A stretch of DNA of 54,717 bases, taken from assembly GCF_900169785.1 (NCBI RefSeq), contig NZ_FWER01000035.1:1-54717 (forward strand), in the 5' to 3' direction. Shown piece after piece: positions 17,063 through 26,058 of the stretch. How positions within the stretch are numbered: position 1 is the stretch's first letter; every line of letters begins with the position of its first letter. The position numbers and the translations under genes were made by a program. Below the pieces are notes generated by a model. It made no database searches and was not told the origin of the DNA. It saw nothing but the letters and a program-made list of their open reading frames with translations. The DNA comes from Rhizobium sullae. GTDB taxonomy: Bacteria; Pseudomonadota; Alphaproteobacteria; Rhizobiales; Rhizobiaceae.

Positions 17063-18202
17063 TCACGGTGTGCCCACGATATGTCCAGCCAAGTGGAATG
17101 GGCTTGCCACCACAGTGCCGGCCGCATCCAAGACAAAAGCACCAACGTCGCCGACGGTCGACCGCCTGCTGCTTTCAAACGTGGCAAGCTGTGCGCCGAA
17201 TTTGGCAAGCGACGCGTACCGATCGTGCCCCAATCCGTCAGATCCATGGATGGAGGTGACGTCGATCACCCGCAGCCTCTCTTTGGCAGCGGCCTCTTTG
17301 ATGATGGGATCGTCGATATTCAAGCGGCCAACACGCGGCCGCTCCCCTGCTATAAGGCTCGAGGCTGTGAGTGCCCGGTCATCCTTGGAGACAAGAAGCG
17401 TTATTGGCGTGGCCATTTTGCCGATATCCTTTAGCTGCGATCGGAATACATCCACATCGATGTCCGGCGCGCCTAAGATCACCACAAGCCTGTCGATCAC
17501 ATCTTCGCGGTGCTGCAGTTTAAGCTGGCGTACTGCCTCCATGATCAGGAACCCGCCCATACTGTGTCCGAAGAGGATGATACGTTTCACCCTTTCCGAC
17601 TCGGAAAGTGACTTTACCAAAGAGTCGAGATCGCTGCGCGAGTACAAGGACGCGTCCCGATCGGCGATATATCCGGCGACAGCTGCTGCCGAGGGCCAGG
17701 AGAATAGGACAAGAGTGCCCGGCACTTTTGCGTCTGCGGCTAGCTGCGCCGTCCTGAACAGCGCCTCCTGATAGCTGTAGTTGTAACCATGCACAAATAT
17801 CCCGACGGTGCCGTCAAATTTCGACGAGCGTATCGTCTCTTGCACAAACGCTTTCTTCGGCAGTTGCTTGCGCCCGATGACTATAAATTGTCGCTCGCCG
17901 TTTGGATTCGACGTTGGGTAAGTAATCGTGGCGTTTTTCCTGTCGGGAGGCACCGAAAACTCATACTGCTCGTATGCCAGTTCCCCGGACCACGTTCCGC
18001 CGAATCCGCCCCGCGCGCCGTCCCGGGTTCTGTTCGTTGCAACCAGAATTTTCACGGGCTGGGAAATGGCTTGGTTCAGCTGAACCGGATGCAGGACATC
18101 TGGAGAGGGCCTCGTGGTGCAACCCGCCAGAAACAGCATGCCGACAGCAATCATAACTTGAGACGTCACGTTCGAAGTCTCTTTTGAAGAAGGTTCTGTC
18201 AT
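17063..18202 (-). CDS. DUF900-type alpha/beta hydrolase, predicted lipoprotein
   Basis: A 379-residue protein with an N-terminal hydrophobic segment ending in a lipobox (MLFLAGC, Cys about 28), so it is probably anchored to a membrane. The alpha/beta-hydrolase core of the DUF900 family is clear: VGIFVHGYNYSYQEA, SWPS and the nucleophile motif GHSMGG (about residue 215). A late His in a HGSDGLGHDRY-type segment is likely the catalytic base. It starts seven bases after the TetR stop and is probably co-transcribed with it. The function of the family is poorly defined; a link to lipid or envelope metabolism is possible. Confidence 0.82.
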   Translation of the reverse strand: MTEPSSKETSNVTSQVMIAVGMLFLAGCTTRPSPDVLHPVQLNQAISQPVKILVATNRTRDGARGGFGGTWSGELAYEQYEFSVPPDRKNATITYPTSNPNGERQFIVIGRKQLPKKAFVQETIRSSKFDGTVGIFVHGYNYSYQEALFRTAQLAADAKVPGTLVLFSWPSAAAVAGYIADRDASLYSRSDLDSLVKSLSESERVKRIILFGHSMGGFLIMEAVRQLKLQHREDVIDRLVVILGAPDIDVDVFRSQLKDIGKMATPITLLVSKDDRALTASSLIAGERPRVGRLNIDDPIIKEAAAKERLRVIDVTSIHGSDGLGHDRYASLAKFGAQLATFESSRRSTVGDVGAFVLDAAGTVVASPFHLAGHIVGTP

Positions 18203-18208
18203 GAAAGC

Positions 18209-18826
18209 TCACTTCAGAGGAGCCAAAGGAATTGGCTGTTTCAGGGCATTGCACAGGATGTCCAAAAGCTCATCAGGACGATCGTTCCGGCAGGTCGAAA
18301 GCAGCAACGGATGCCAAATTTTTATTGCCGCCATGATGAAGATCGTGGGCAATCGGCTGAGATCTTGGGGTGCAAACTCGCCCCTATCGATACCGTCTGC
18401 GATGACGGATGCCAGGACGTCACTGACGCGTGCGATGTGACCGTCGACGAGATCACGGTCGCGGTTGAAGCTCAGAAGGATGAGCTCGTGCACGGTCCTA
18501 TGATAGGCGATGACATTGATGCTCATCGCGTGCTGCAGCTTAAGGAATCTTTTGATCCGAGAGGCAGCGCTGGTCGGCAACTTAGAGATGGAGAGTGCTC
18601 TGGAGTAGCCGCTATCGAGGGTGCGGCCGAAGACGGCCCGCCGCAACTCTTCCTTTGAATGGAAGAAGCGGTAGACATTCGCCGGCGACATTCCGAGGCC
18701 TTTGGCGATATCCGCGACGGTTGTCTTGTCAAAGCCGCGCTGCCGAAAGTGATGCTCCGAGGCTTCGATGATCATCTCGGCGTTGGCTCTCGGGCGTTTT
18801 GGCCTACCTATTCCATCAATCACCAT
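18209..18826 (-). CDS. TetR-family regulator
   Basis: A 205-residue TetR protein. The DNA-binding domain includes TTVADIAKGLGMSPANVYRFFHSKEEL, and the C-terminal part is an all-helical ligand domain. The ATG at 18826 has AGGAG ten bases upstream; frames extending to 18913 would nearly meet the RND stop. It lies downstream of the RND pump on the same strand and upstream of the DUF900 lipoprotein. It may control the lipoprotein or add a second input to the pump, which already has a divergent TetR. Confidence 0.88.
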   Translation of the reverse strand: MVIDGIGRPKRPRANAEMIIEASEHHFRQRGFDKTTVADIAKGLGMSPANVYRFFHSKEELRRAVFGRTLDSGYSRALSISKLPTSAASRIKRFLKLQHAMSINVIAYHRTVHELILLSFNRDRDLVDGHIARVSDVLASVIADGIDRGEFAPQDLSRLPTIFIMAAIKIWHPLLLSTCRNDRPDELLDILCNALKQPIPLAPLK

Positions 18827-18941
18827 GTCGCTTCTGCTCCTGCCTCGCATGGCGTTGCACGCGCCAATAGCACCTTTGATATGAACGCGCGTTGCGACCG
18901 CCGTCGTGGCCATCGAATGAGATGGGCCCCGAAGGTCGACC

Positions 18942-21900
18942 TCATGCCTCTACAGTGCTGTCGGCCTGAGCGCCTTCATCCTGGGCGATGCGGAACCAAA
19001 CGACGTAGAGCGCGGGCAGGAACAGGAGAGTGAGTGCGGTTCCGACGACGATGCCCCCCATCATGGCGTAGGCCATCGGTCCCCAAAAGATCTCTCTGGA
19101 AATCGGGATCAGAGCCAGGGTTGCTGCTGCAGCGGTCAGCATGATCGGTCGCATGCGATGCTCGGTCGCTTCAATGACGGCCTGCCAGGCAGGAATGCCC
19201 TCTCGTCGAAGCGTCTCGATCTGGACGACCAGGATGACCGAGTTTCGGATCAGGATGCCGATCAGGGCAAGGACGCCGAGGATGGCAACGAAGCCCATCG
19301 GTGCATTGGAGAGGAGCAGTGCGGCTACCACGCCGATAAGCGCCGTCGGTGCGACTGCAAACACCAGGAACAGTCGGCTAAAGCTCTGCAGCTGGATCAT
19401 CAGGATCGTCGCCATGACGAACAGCATCATGGGGGCAACCGCGGCGATCGGTCCCTGGGCGTCCGCGCTCGATTCCACGGAGCCACCGATCTCCACGCTA
19501 TAGCCGACCGGAAGCCCCTTCTGGAACGCTTCGACCTGCGGCCGCAGCTGCTCAACGACCGTCGCGGGTTGGGTCGGGCCGACGACAGCCGCCTTTACGG
19601 TGATGGTCGGGATCCGATCGCGGCGCCAGATGGTCGGCTGCTCGAGCTCATAGCGGAAGTTGGCGACAGCCGACAGCGGCACGGATTTCCCGTTCGACGC
19701 CGGCAGCTGCAGGTTCTGCAGCGTTTCGATGGACCCGCGCTCGGATGCTGCCGCCCGCCCGATCACGTCGATCAGATAGATGTTGTCGCGCACTTGCGTG
19801 GTAGAGGATCCTTCGACGATGCTATTCAGCACTGTTGCGATATCCTCGGATGAAACACCAAGTTGGCGCGCCTTGTCCTGGAGGACATCGACCTTGACCA
19901 CTCTTGACGGCTCGTTCCAGTCGAAGATCATGTTGGAAAGGAGCGGATGGCCACCGACGATCGATGCGAACTGCTGGGAGAGTTCGCGGAGCTTCTGGAT
20001 GTCCGGGCCGCTGACACGATACTGCACAGGCTTTCCGACCGGCGGGCCGATGTCCAGCAGCTTCACGAAGGCATCTGTCCCAGGGAAGGTTTTCGTCAGG
20101 TAGTCCTGTAGTTCTGCCTGCAACTTGTCACGGACGTCCAGGCCTTTCGTGACGATGACCGTCTGACCGAAGGTGACGTCAGGTGTCTGGACGTCGAAGG
20201 ACAGGATGAAGCGGGGTGCTCCGTCGCCGATATAGCTCGTCCAGTGCTCGATGTCCTGGTTTTTTGCCAACATCTCCTGTTCGAACTTGGTAATCTGTCT
20301 GTTGGTCTCGGCGATCGAGCTGTTTTGCGGAAGGTTCCAGTCGACGATCAACTCCACACGGTCGGATGCTGGGAAGAACTGCTGTTGCACCAGTCCGAGG
20401 CCGCCGATGGAGACCGCAAACACGGCAACGGTGAGGACGATCGTGGCCCATCGCCATCGCATGGCCAGTCCCAACAGCCAGGAGAAGGCTGCAGCGAAAC
20501 GCCCCTTCTTCTCGTGATGTGATTTCATGGTTTTGGGTAGGATCGCCACGCCCAGAAGAGGCGTAAAAAGGACCGCAACTATCCAGGATACAATAAGCGA
20601 GACGGCGATGACGACGAACAGCGTGAAGGTGAACTCGCCTGCTGCGCTGTTATTCAGACCCACGGGAATAAAACCGGCGACGGTCACCAGGGTACCTGTC
20701 AGCATTGGAAAGGCAGTCGAGGTGTAAACATGGGTCGCCGCTTTTCTCAGGTCGTCACCGGCCTCGAGCCGCGCAACCATCATCTCCACCGCAATCATGG
20801 CATCGTCGACGAGAAGGCCAAGGGCGATGATCAGCGCACCGAGCGAAATACGCTGCAGCGAGATACCGGAATATTCCATGTAGACGAAGGTGATGGCGAG
20901 CACGAGCGGGATAGAGATCGCGACCACCATGCCAGCCCGAAGTCCGAGACTGATGAAGCTGATGACGAGGACGATGGCGATTGCCTCGAACAGCGCGGTC
21001 GTGAACCCTGAAACAGCCTCTTCAACGACCGCCGGCTGGTCTGACACGCGGTGCACGTCCGCCCCGATAGGCAGGTCGGCAACAATCCGCTGCATCTGGG
21101 CATCAAGCGCTTCCCCGAACTCAAGAAGATTGGCCCCGGCCTTCATCCCGATGGCCAGGCCAATCGCCGGCTGGCCGTTGAACCGGAACAGCGATGACGG
21201 AGGATCCACGTAACCGCGCCTGATCGTGGCAACATCGGTCAGCGGGAAGAAGCGGTCGTTGATGCGCAGATTTATTGACCGCAGGCTCTCCTCGGACGTG
21301 AACTGCCCGCCCACACGCAGAGCGATGCGTTCCGGCCCGGCATTGACGAAGCCAGATTGCGTTACCGCGTTCTGTGCCTGGAGTGTCTCGATGACGGATT
21401 GGCGGTCGATCCCAAGCGCCGCGATCTGACGCGTCGAAAACTCCAAATAGATGGCCTCGTCCTGAGCGCCGATCACGTCGACCTTGCCAACGTTTTCGAC
21501 GGTTAGGACTTTAGCGCGAGCATCTTCGACCAGGTCACGGAGCTGTCTTTGCGTCAGACCGTCGCTCGTGAAGGCGTAGATGTTTCCGAAGACGTCGCCG
21601 AAGCGGTCGTTGAAGAAGGGGCCGGCGACGCCGCTTGGGAAATCACCCTTGATGTCCCCAATCATGTTGCGAACGCGCACCCACGTCGGCTCGACGTCCC
21701 GGGCTTTTGTCGTGGGGAGCAGTTCCACAAAGATGGTCGTCTGGCCGGCGACGGTTTGGCTCCGGACGTAATCGAGGTTGTCGAGTTCTTCGAGCTTCTT
21801 TTCGATCCTGTCAGTGACTTGACGAGCAACTTCTTCTGCCGAAGCGCCGGGCCACTGCGCATTGATCACCATCGTCTTGATGGTGAAGTTGGGATCTTCT

Positions 21901-22013
21901 TCGCGGCCGAGGTTCAGATAAGAGAATGCGCCCGCGATGATGAAGACGATCATGAAGTACCAGACGAGCGAACGGTGCTCGAGCGCCCAGTCGGAGAGGT
22001 TAAACTTTTTCAC
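18942..22013 (-). CDS. RND-family efflux permease
   Basis: A 1023-residue inner-membrane pump of the resistance-nodulation-division superfamily, with 12 predicted membrane helices and two large periplasmic loops. The start DWALEHRSLVWYFMIVFIIAG and the segment VDDAMIAVEMM in the TM4 region, where the proton-relay acids sit, are typical of the AcrB-like export group. Its ATG overlaps the stop of the upstream adaptor gene by four bases. With two adaptor lipoproteins it would form a tripartite pump. No outer-membrane channel gene is nearby, so it must borrow a TolC-type protein. The substrate is unknown. Confidence 0.93.
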   Translation of the reverse strand: MKKFNLSDWALEHRSLVWYFMIVFIIAGAFSYLNLGREEDPNFTIKTMVINAQWPGASAEEVARQVTDRIEKKLEELDNLDYVRSQTVAGQTTIFVELLPTTKARDVEPTWVRVRNMIGDIKGDFPSGVAGPFFNDRFGDVFGNIYAFTSDGLTQRQLRDLVEDARAKVLTVENVGKVDVIGAQDEAIYLEFSTRQIAALGIDRQSVIETLQAQNAVTQSGFVNAGPERIALRVGGQFTSEESLRSINLRINDRFFPLTDVATIRRGYVDPPSSLFRFNGQPAIGLAIGMKAGANLLEFGEALDAQMQRIVADLPIGADVHRVSDQPAVVEEAVSGFTTALFEAIAIVLVISFISLGLRAGMVVAISIPLVLAITFVYMEYSGISLQRISLGALIIALGLLVDDAMIAVEMMVARLEAGDDLRKAATHVYTSTAFPMLTGTLVTVAGFIPVGLNNSAAGEFTFTLFVVIAVSLIVSWIVAVLFTPLLGVAILPKTMKSHHEKKGRFAAAFSWLLGLAMRWRWATIVLTVAVFAVSIGGLGLVQQQFFPASDRVELIVDWNLPQNSSIAETNRQITKFEQEMLAKNQDIEHWTSYIGDGAPRFILSFDVQTPDVTFGQTVIVTKGLDVRDKLQAELQDYLTKTFPGTDAFVKLLDIGPPVGKPVQYRVSGPDIQKLRELSQQFASIVGGHPLLSNMIFDWNEPSRVVKVDVLQDKARQLGVSSEDIATVLNSIVEGSSTTQVRDNIYLIDVIGRAAASERGSIETLQNLQLPASNGKSVPLSAVANFRYELEQPTIWRRDRIPTITVKAAVVGPTQPATVVEQLRPQVEAFQKGLPVGYSVEIGGSVESSADAQGPIAAVAPMMLFVMATILMIQLQSFSRLFLVFAVAPTALIGVVAALLLSNAPMGFVAILGVLALIGILIRNSVILVVQIETLRREGIPAWQAVIEATEHRMRPIMLTAAAATLALIPISREIFWGPMAYAMMGGIVVGTALTLLFLPALYVVWFRIAQDEGAQADSTVEA

Positions 22014-23095
22014 TCACTGACCTCCTGGTCGATCCTGATGGTCTGCCCATCTTTCAATTTGTGGACTCCGGCGACGATGATGCGATCGCCTGGTGCTATG
22101 CCTTCCGTCACCCGGATCGTGCCGCCGTCGACGATCCCGCATTCTATCTTCACAGGTCGAAGCATGACCTTCTTTGAAGCTACATCGACGATCCATACGC
22201 TCGTGGAGCCTTCCGCTTTAAGGACTGCGGAAGCCGGCAAAAGGATCTGCGGTTCGTCTGAAATGGTTGCAGCGCCTGTGATGACCGAGCCCAATCGGAA
22301 TGCTGTCGGCGGATCAATGAGGCTGATCTTTGTCCTGCGTGTGCGTGTCGCCGTTTCGGCCTCTGGGGCGATCTCCCGTACGACGCCGCTTGTACGAATG
22401 GTCGGGTCGAGTTGCAGGGTAATCTCGAACGGCTCCCCCGCCTTCAAACGCTCCGCCGCGCCTTGAGGAACATCGACGACGGCGTCGCGCTCGTCCGGTC
22501 GGGCGATCGTAACGACGACCTGCCCAGCAGATACGACCTGACCGACTTCCGCTGATGTGGCGGTGACCACGCCATCGAATTCGGCATGCAACTGTGCGTA
22601 GCCAAACTGCTCTTCAGCCTTATTGAGATTGGCCTGTGCTTTCGCAACGCTTGCCGCTGCACTGCGTCGCCCCTGTTCCGCCTCTTCCAGCGCAGCCTCG
22701 GTACCGGAGCGAGCTTGAGCGAGGGCCCGTTGACGTTGCTCGGTGGTGGTGGCATTGCGGAGTTGAGCCTGCGCATTCGAAAGGTCGGATGCCGCGCTAC
22801 GAACCGCAAGCTCTAGTGCCAATGGATCAATCGCTGCGACGATATCGCCTTTCTTCACAAGATCTCCGACGCCAACATTCCGGGCGATAACTCTTCCGAG
22901 CACCCGAAAGCCAAGCTCGGTCTCTATTCTTGGCTCGACTGTTCCCGTCAGCCGAAGCGAGGCGACGGGCGTCTGCTTGGCAACGACGGAAAGCACCGGA
23001 CGAGGAGCCTCCTGTGCCGCTTCCTCCTGTTTTTGGCACGACGCGAGGACCGTTGCCGCGAGCAGCAGGGCGACCAACTTAATGCGAGTGCTCAT
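22010..23095 (-). CDS. RND periplasmic adaptor, predicted lipoprotein (second)
   Basis: A 361-residue membrane-fusion protein. The N-terminus carries a lipoprotein signal (LLLAATVLASC, Cys about 20). The order is lipoyl half-motif, long coiled-coil hairpin (NAQAQLRNATTTEQRQRAL onward), second lipoyl half (YAQLHAEFDGVVTAT) and beta-barrel. It overlaps both neighbours by four bases. It bridges the RND permease to the outer-membrane channel. It is related to but clearly different from the preceding adaptor. Confidence 0.9.
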   Translation of the reverse strand: MSTRIKLVALLLAATVLASCQKQEEAAQEAPRPVLSVVAKQTPVASLRLTGTVEPRIETELGFRVLGRVIARNVGVGDLVKKGDIVAAIDPLALELAVRSAASDLSNAQAQLRNATTTEQRQRALAQARSGTEAALEEAEQGRRSAAASVAKAQANLNKAEEQFGYAQLHAEFDGVVTATSAEVGQVVSAGQVVVTIARPDERDAVVDVPQGAAERLKAGEPFEITLQLDPTIRTSGVVREIAPEAETATRTRRTKISLIDPPTAFRLGSVITGAATISDEPQILLPASAVLKAEGSTSVWIVDVASKKVMLRPVKIECGIVDGGTIRVTEGIAPGDRIIVAGVHKLKDGQTIRIDQEVSE

Positions 23096-24168
23096 TTTAC
23101 AGCTCCCCCCTCATACGAAACGACCTCGTTCGGCCTGAGGAACTTTGTGCCGTCCGAGACGACGATGTCGCCGGCCGACACGCCCGCTTTGATTGTGAAG
23201 TTGTTGGTCTGATACCCTTCGACCTCGATTGCTCGCAGCGCAGTCTTGGAGGATCGGGGGTCCACCACCCAGACCGCAGGCATGCCGCCTTTGGAGGCCA
23301 TCGCAGACCATGGAAGCTGGATCATGCTGAGTGGCTTGTACCGAAAAGATCCGGCAACAGGAGCTCCGAGTGGCATCGACGTGTTGCCGTTCAAGCTAAG
23401 CTTGACCTTGATCGTCCCGGTGGAGGGGTCAATTGTCGGAGAAACCTCCCGCACTTTGGCATCGATTTGACGCGATAGGTCCGATAACAGTTTGACGGTC
23501 ACCGATGGCTCTACCTCCCGCCCTAGAAAGAGCGTCTCGACGACCTCGAAGACGGCGTCGCGGGGGCCGTCATGGGCAAGTGTGAAGACGACCTGCGCGG
23601 CTTGAGCTACTTGGCCAACCTCCGCATTACGGGCGGTAATCACGCCATCGGCGTCAGCGCGGAGTTCGGTGAAGGAGAGCGCGTCCCGAGCGGTTTCCAG
23701 CTGTGCCTGCGCCGACTTTGCGTTCCCCTGTGCCGTCAGCAGAGCCTCCTGGGCCTGGTCAAGCGCGGCGCGAGTTGTAACCTGCGTCCGAAACAGATTC
23801 TGCTGGCGATCGAAGGCGAGTTGCGCCTGGGTCTGTTGCGCCTCGGCTGCTTCCAAATTCGCCACAGCGACTTCGAGATCGGCTCGCTGCTCCTCCGCGT
23901 CGATGCGGGCGAGTATCTGGCCGGCCTTGACCGCCGCTCCGACATCCACAAGGCGCTCGATGATCTTGCCGCTCACCCTGAAGGAAAGATCGCTCTGCAC
24001 CCGCGCGCGGACCTCGCCGGTAATCGTCCCGCCTTGGATCAGCGGCTGTTCCGTTGCCGTAACAACCGCTACTCGCCTCGGGGCCGTTTCCCGCGGACCT
24101 TGTTGTTCACTGCATGATGATAGTACAGCGACGCTAGAAAGCACCGTCGCGGCAAGAATGCGTTTCAT
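23092..24168 (-). CDS. RND periplasmic adaptor, predicted lipoprotein (first)
   Basis: A 358-residue membrane-fusion protein and the first gene of the pump operon. It has a lipoprotein signal with Cys about 19 (SVAVLSSC) and the same lipoyl/coiled-coil/barrel order as the next gene (coiled coil around VANLEAAEAQQTQAQLAFDRQ, second lipoyl half FTELRADADGVITAR). Two consecutive adaptors for one permease suggest a heteromeric adaptor ring. The divergent TetR and its palindrome lie immediately upstream. Confidence 0.9.
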   Translation of the reverse strand: MKRILAATVLSSVAVLSSCSEQQGPRETAPRRVAVVTATEQPLIQGGTITGEVRARVQSDLSFRVSGKIIERLVDVGAAVKAGQILARIDAEEQRADLEVAVANLEAAEAQQTQAQLAFDRQQNLFRTQVTTRAALDQAQEALLTAQGNAKSAQAQLETARDALSFTELRADADGVITARNAEVGQVAQAAQVVFTLAHDGPRDAVFEVVETLFLGREVEPSVTVKLLSDLSRQIDAKVREVSPTIDPSTGTIKVKLSLNGNTSMPLGAPVAGSFRYKPLSMIQLPWSAMASKGGMPAVWVVDPRSSKTALRAIEVEGYQTNNFTIKAGVSAGDIVVSDGTKFLRPNEVVSYEGGAVK

Positions 24169-24205
24169 TGGAAGACCTCTTGCTGTCCATGGCGGCGTCT
24201 ATATA

Positions 24206-24227
24206 ATTGACTGACGCATTAGTCAAT
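24206..24227. promoter_or_regulatory. TetR operator-like palindrome between pump operon and tetR
   Basis: ATTGACT (24206-24212) and AGTCAAT (24221-24227) form a perfect 7-bp inverted repeat with an 8-bp spacer in the 102-bp divergent region. A TTGAC-type -35 is contained in it. The position and architecture fit autorepression and repression of the RND operon by the adjacent TetR. Confidence 0.6.
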
Positions 24228-24270
24228 AGATTGACGAAATTGACCACGCCAACTCGTGGAGGAAGTAAAA

Positions 24271-24888
24271 ATGCCCGAAGAAAAGAAACTGACACGCGCT
24301 GAACAGAAGACACTGCGACCGCTGCAAATCCTTGAGGCGGCGTTCGAGGAATTCGTCAAGAACGGCTATTCGGCAGCCAGGGTAGAGGATGTCGCCGACA
24401 GGGTTGGCGTCACCAAAGGAACGGTTTACGTTTACTTCGAGACCAAGGAGAAGCTCTTTGAAGCAATGATCCAGCATATTTCGACACCATTCAAAGAGGT
24501 GTTGGAGACATCCGTGACCCTGAAGGGACGGTCAGCCGAAAGGCTGCAGCAATTCCTGGAACTTCTCTATGATCAGCTTGTCGATGACCGGAAGACCAGG
24601 GAACTGCTAAGATTCGTTATCGCTGAAGGGGCAAGGTTTCCGGATCTGATCGATCGGCATCATCGGGAGTTCATCGCGCCCATCCTGAAGAAGATTCAGG
24701 AAATCTTAGACGAGGGGGCCGCCGCAAAGGAATTCCCTCAAAAACCCGCCGAGTTCGCCGATGTCACTATGGCGCCCGCGCTGGCGATGGTAATCATCCG
24801 GCTCATATTCGATGATCGCCATACCATGGATCGACGTACCTTTCGTAGTGAGCACCTGAAAATGGTGCTGAAAGGGCTGACGGGCTAG
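24271..24888 (+). CDS. TetR-family repressor of the RND operon
   Basis: A 205-residue regulator. DNA-binding residues about 18-60 include ARVEDVADRVGVTKGTVYVYFETKEKLFEAM. The GGAGGAAG box five bases upstream supports ATG 24271 over the in-frame GTG at 24256. It is divergent from the pump operon, with a perfect palindrome between them, the standard arrangement for local TetR repressors of RND pumps. Confidence 0.9.
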   Translation: MPEEKKLTRAEQKTLRPLQILEAAFEEFVKNGYSAARVEDVADRVGVTKGTVYVYFETKEKLFEAMIQHISTPFKEVLETSVTLKGRSAERLQQFLELLYDQLVDDRKTRELLRFVIAEGARFPDLIDRHHREFIAPILKKIQEILDEGAAAKEFPQKPAEFADVTMAPALAMVIIRLIFDDRHTMDRRTFRSEHLKMVLKGLTG

Positions 24889-25134
24889 GGGAGGCGGGTG
24901 GTGCCGAACATGCCGCGCAACCGGCCTAAAGCGTGTCGCACGTAACCGGATTCGGGATTGAACTAAGCCGCTATGGCGGCGAATGGCTCTGGCCTGCTTC
25001 CGGTAGTAAAATGTGCTTTTGGGAAGGTCGGTCATTTCGCACCCTCGTCTGACGGAGCAGGAACCGCACGATGTGAAAGCAGCCAGCCGGAAAACAACGC
25101 CAAAGCTGACACTGGCGCTTGGGCATGCTCCACT

Positions 25135-25800
25135 TCATCGCTGGTCTGGATGCAGGAATGCGGCAAGGAATGTGGCGATGGCCGCCTCGGCGTGCCGCCG
25201 AATCTCCTGCTGGGTTGGAATCGCCTCGTCTCCCAGCATCATCACCCGGTTAACCGGGTCCGCCATCACTAGCCAGTTGAACTGCGACGCGGCGACGGTT
25301 GCGTCGGAGAACTGCAGCAGGTTCTCGTCGGCCAATTGTTCGAAGGCGCTAGCCATGACCTCAAGCGCCCTTGCAGAGCCCCGCGCGTAAAGCACCTTGG
25401 CTAGCTCCGGGAACCGCTGCGCCTCCGCAATCACAAGCCGGCGCAACTGCATCAGCCCGGGCGTGAGGACGATGGTGAGCTGCCGAACGGCATAGGCGAG
25501 GAGATAGGCTTTGAGCTGAGCGCGGTCTTCCACTTTGGGGAGGCCTATGCGAACGGCAGTATCTGCCTCGCCCGTCATCTGACTCATCACCGCGACAAAC
25601 AGCGCCTCCTTGCTTGAGAAGTGCTTGTAGACCGTCTGCTTGGATACGCCAGATCGGCTGACGATTTCGTCCATGCTGGCTCCGGCATAGCCAGTGCTGA
25701 GAAAGACTTCGGCCGCGGCGCCGACGATAGCGGTCTGCTTGCGCTCCGAGCGTGTGCCAGGGACATGGGCTAGGTCGGCTTCAAGACCCGGTATCAACAT
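25135..25800 (-). CDS. TetR-family regulator (AefR-like C-terminus)
   Basis: A 221-residue TetR protein. The helix-turn-helix ASMDEIVSRSGVSKQTVYKHFSSKEALF is intact, and the C-terminal part (LRRLVIAEAQRFPELAKVLY) resembles the AefR-type ligand domain. The ATG at 25800 has GGAG nine bases upstream; a longer frame reaches 25878 but has no better signal. It sits downstream of the IorAB-type operon on the same strand, 258 bases away, with no recognisable gene between. It may regulate that operon, but nothing in the sequence proves it. Confidence 0.85.
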   Translation of the reverse strand: MLIPGLEADLAHVPGTRSERKQTAIVGAAAEVFLSTGYAGASMDEIVSRSGVSKQTVYKHFSSKEALFVAVMSQMTGEADTAVRIGLPKVEDRAQLKAYLLAYAVRQLTIVLTPGLMQLRRLVIAEAQRFPELAKVLYARGSARALEVMASAFEQLADENLLQFSDATVAASQFNWLVMADPVNRVMMLGDEAIPTQQEIRRHAEAAIATFLAAFLHPDQR

Positions 25801-26058
25801 TTTTCGAACTCCGTAGCAGTCTTTCCTATGTCGATGCCCAAAATCGAAAACATCACGGATCAGTTCCTCCTCCTTCAATGACGAGACATCATATTCGATG
25901 CCTCGAAAGGGCGGGCCATCCCATAATCAACAGCCGGACCACCTTTTAAAAAAGGCATCGCCAGCTTACCGCCGACCGGCGACCGTCGGGCACCGCCGAC
26001 AGTCCTGGAGAACCGATGGCCGCTTGAAGACCTCTAGCGGCCTGCCAGCAGGCGTTCA

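Noticed and set aside
24950..25035. Minus-strand patch LPKSTFYYRKQARA resembling IS3 OrfB
   Set aside because: Only about 15 codons resemble the transposase and no further homology follows; could be chance.
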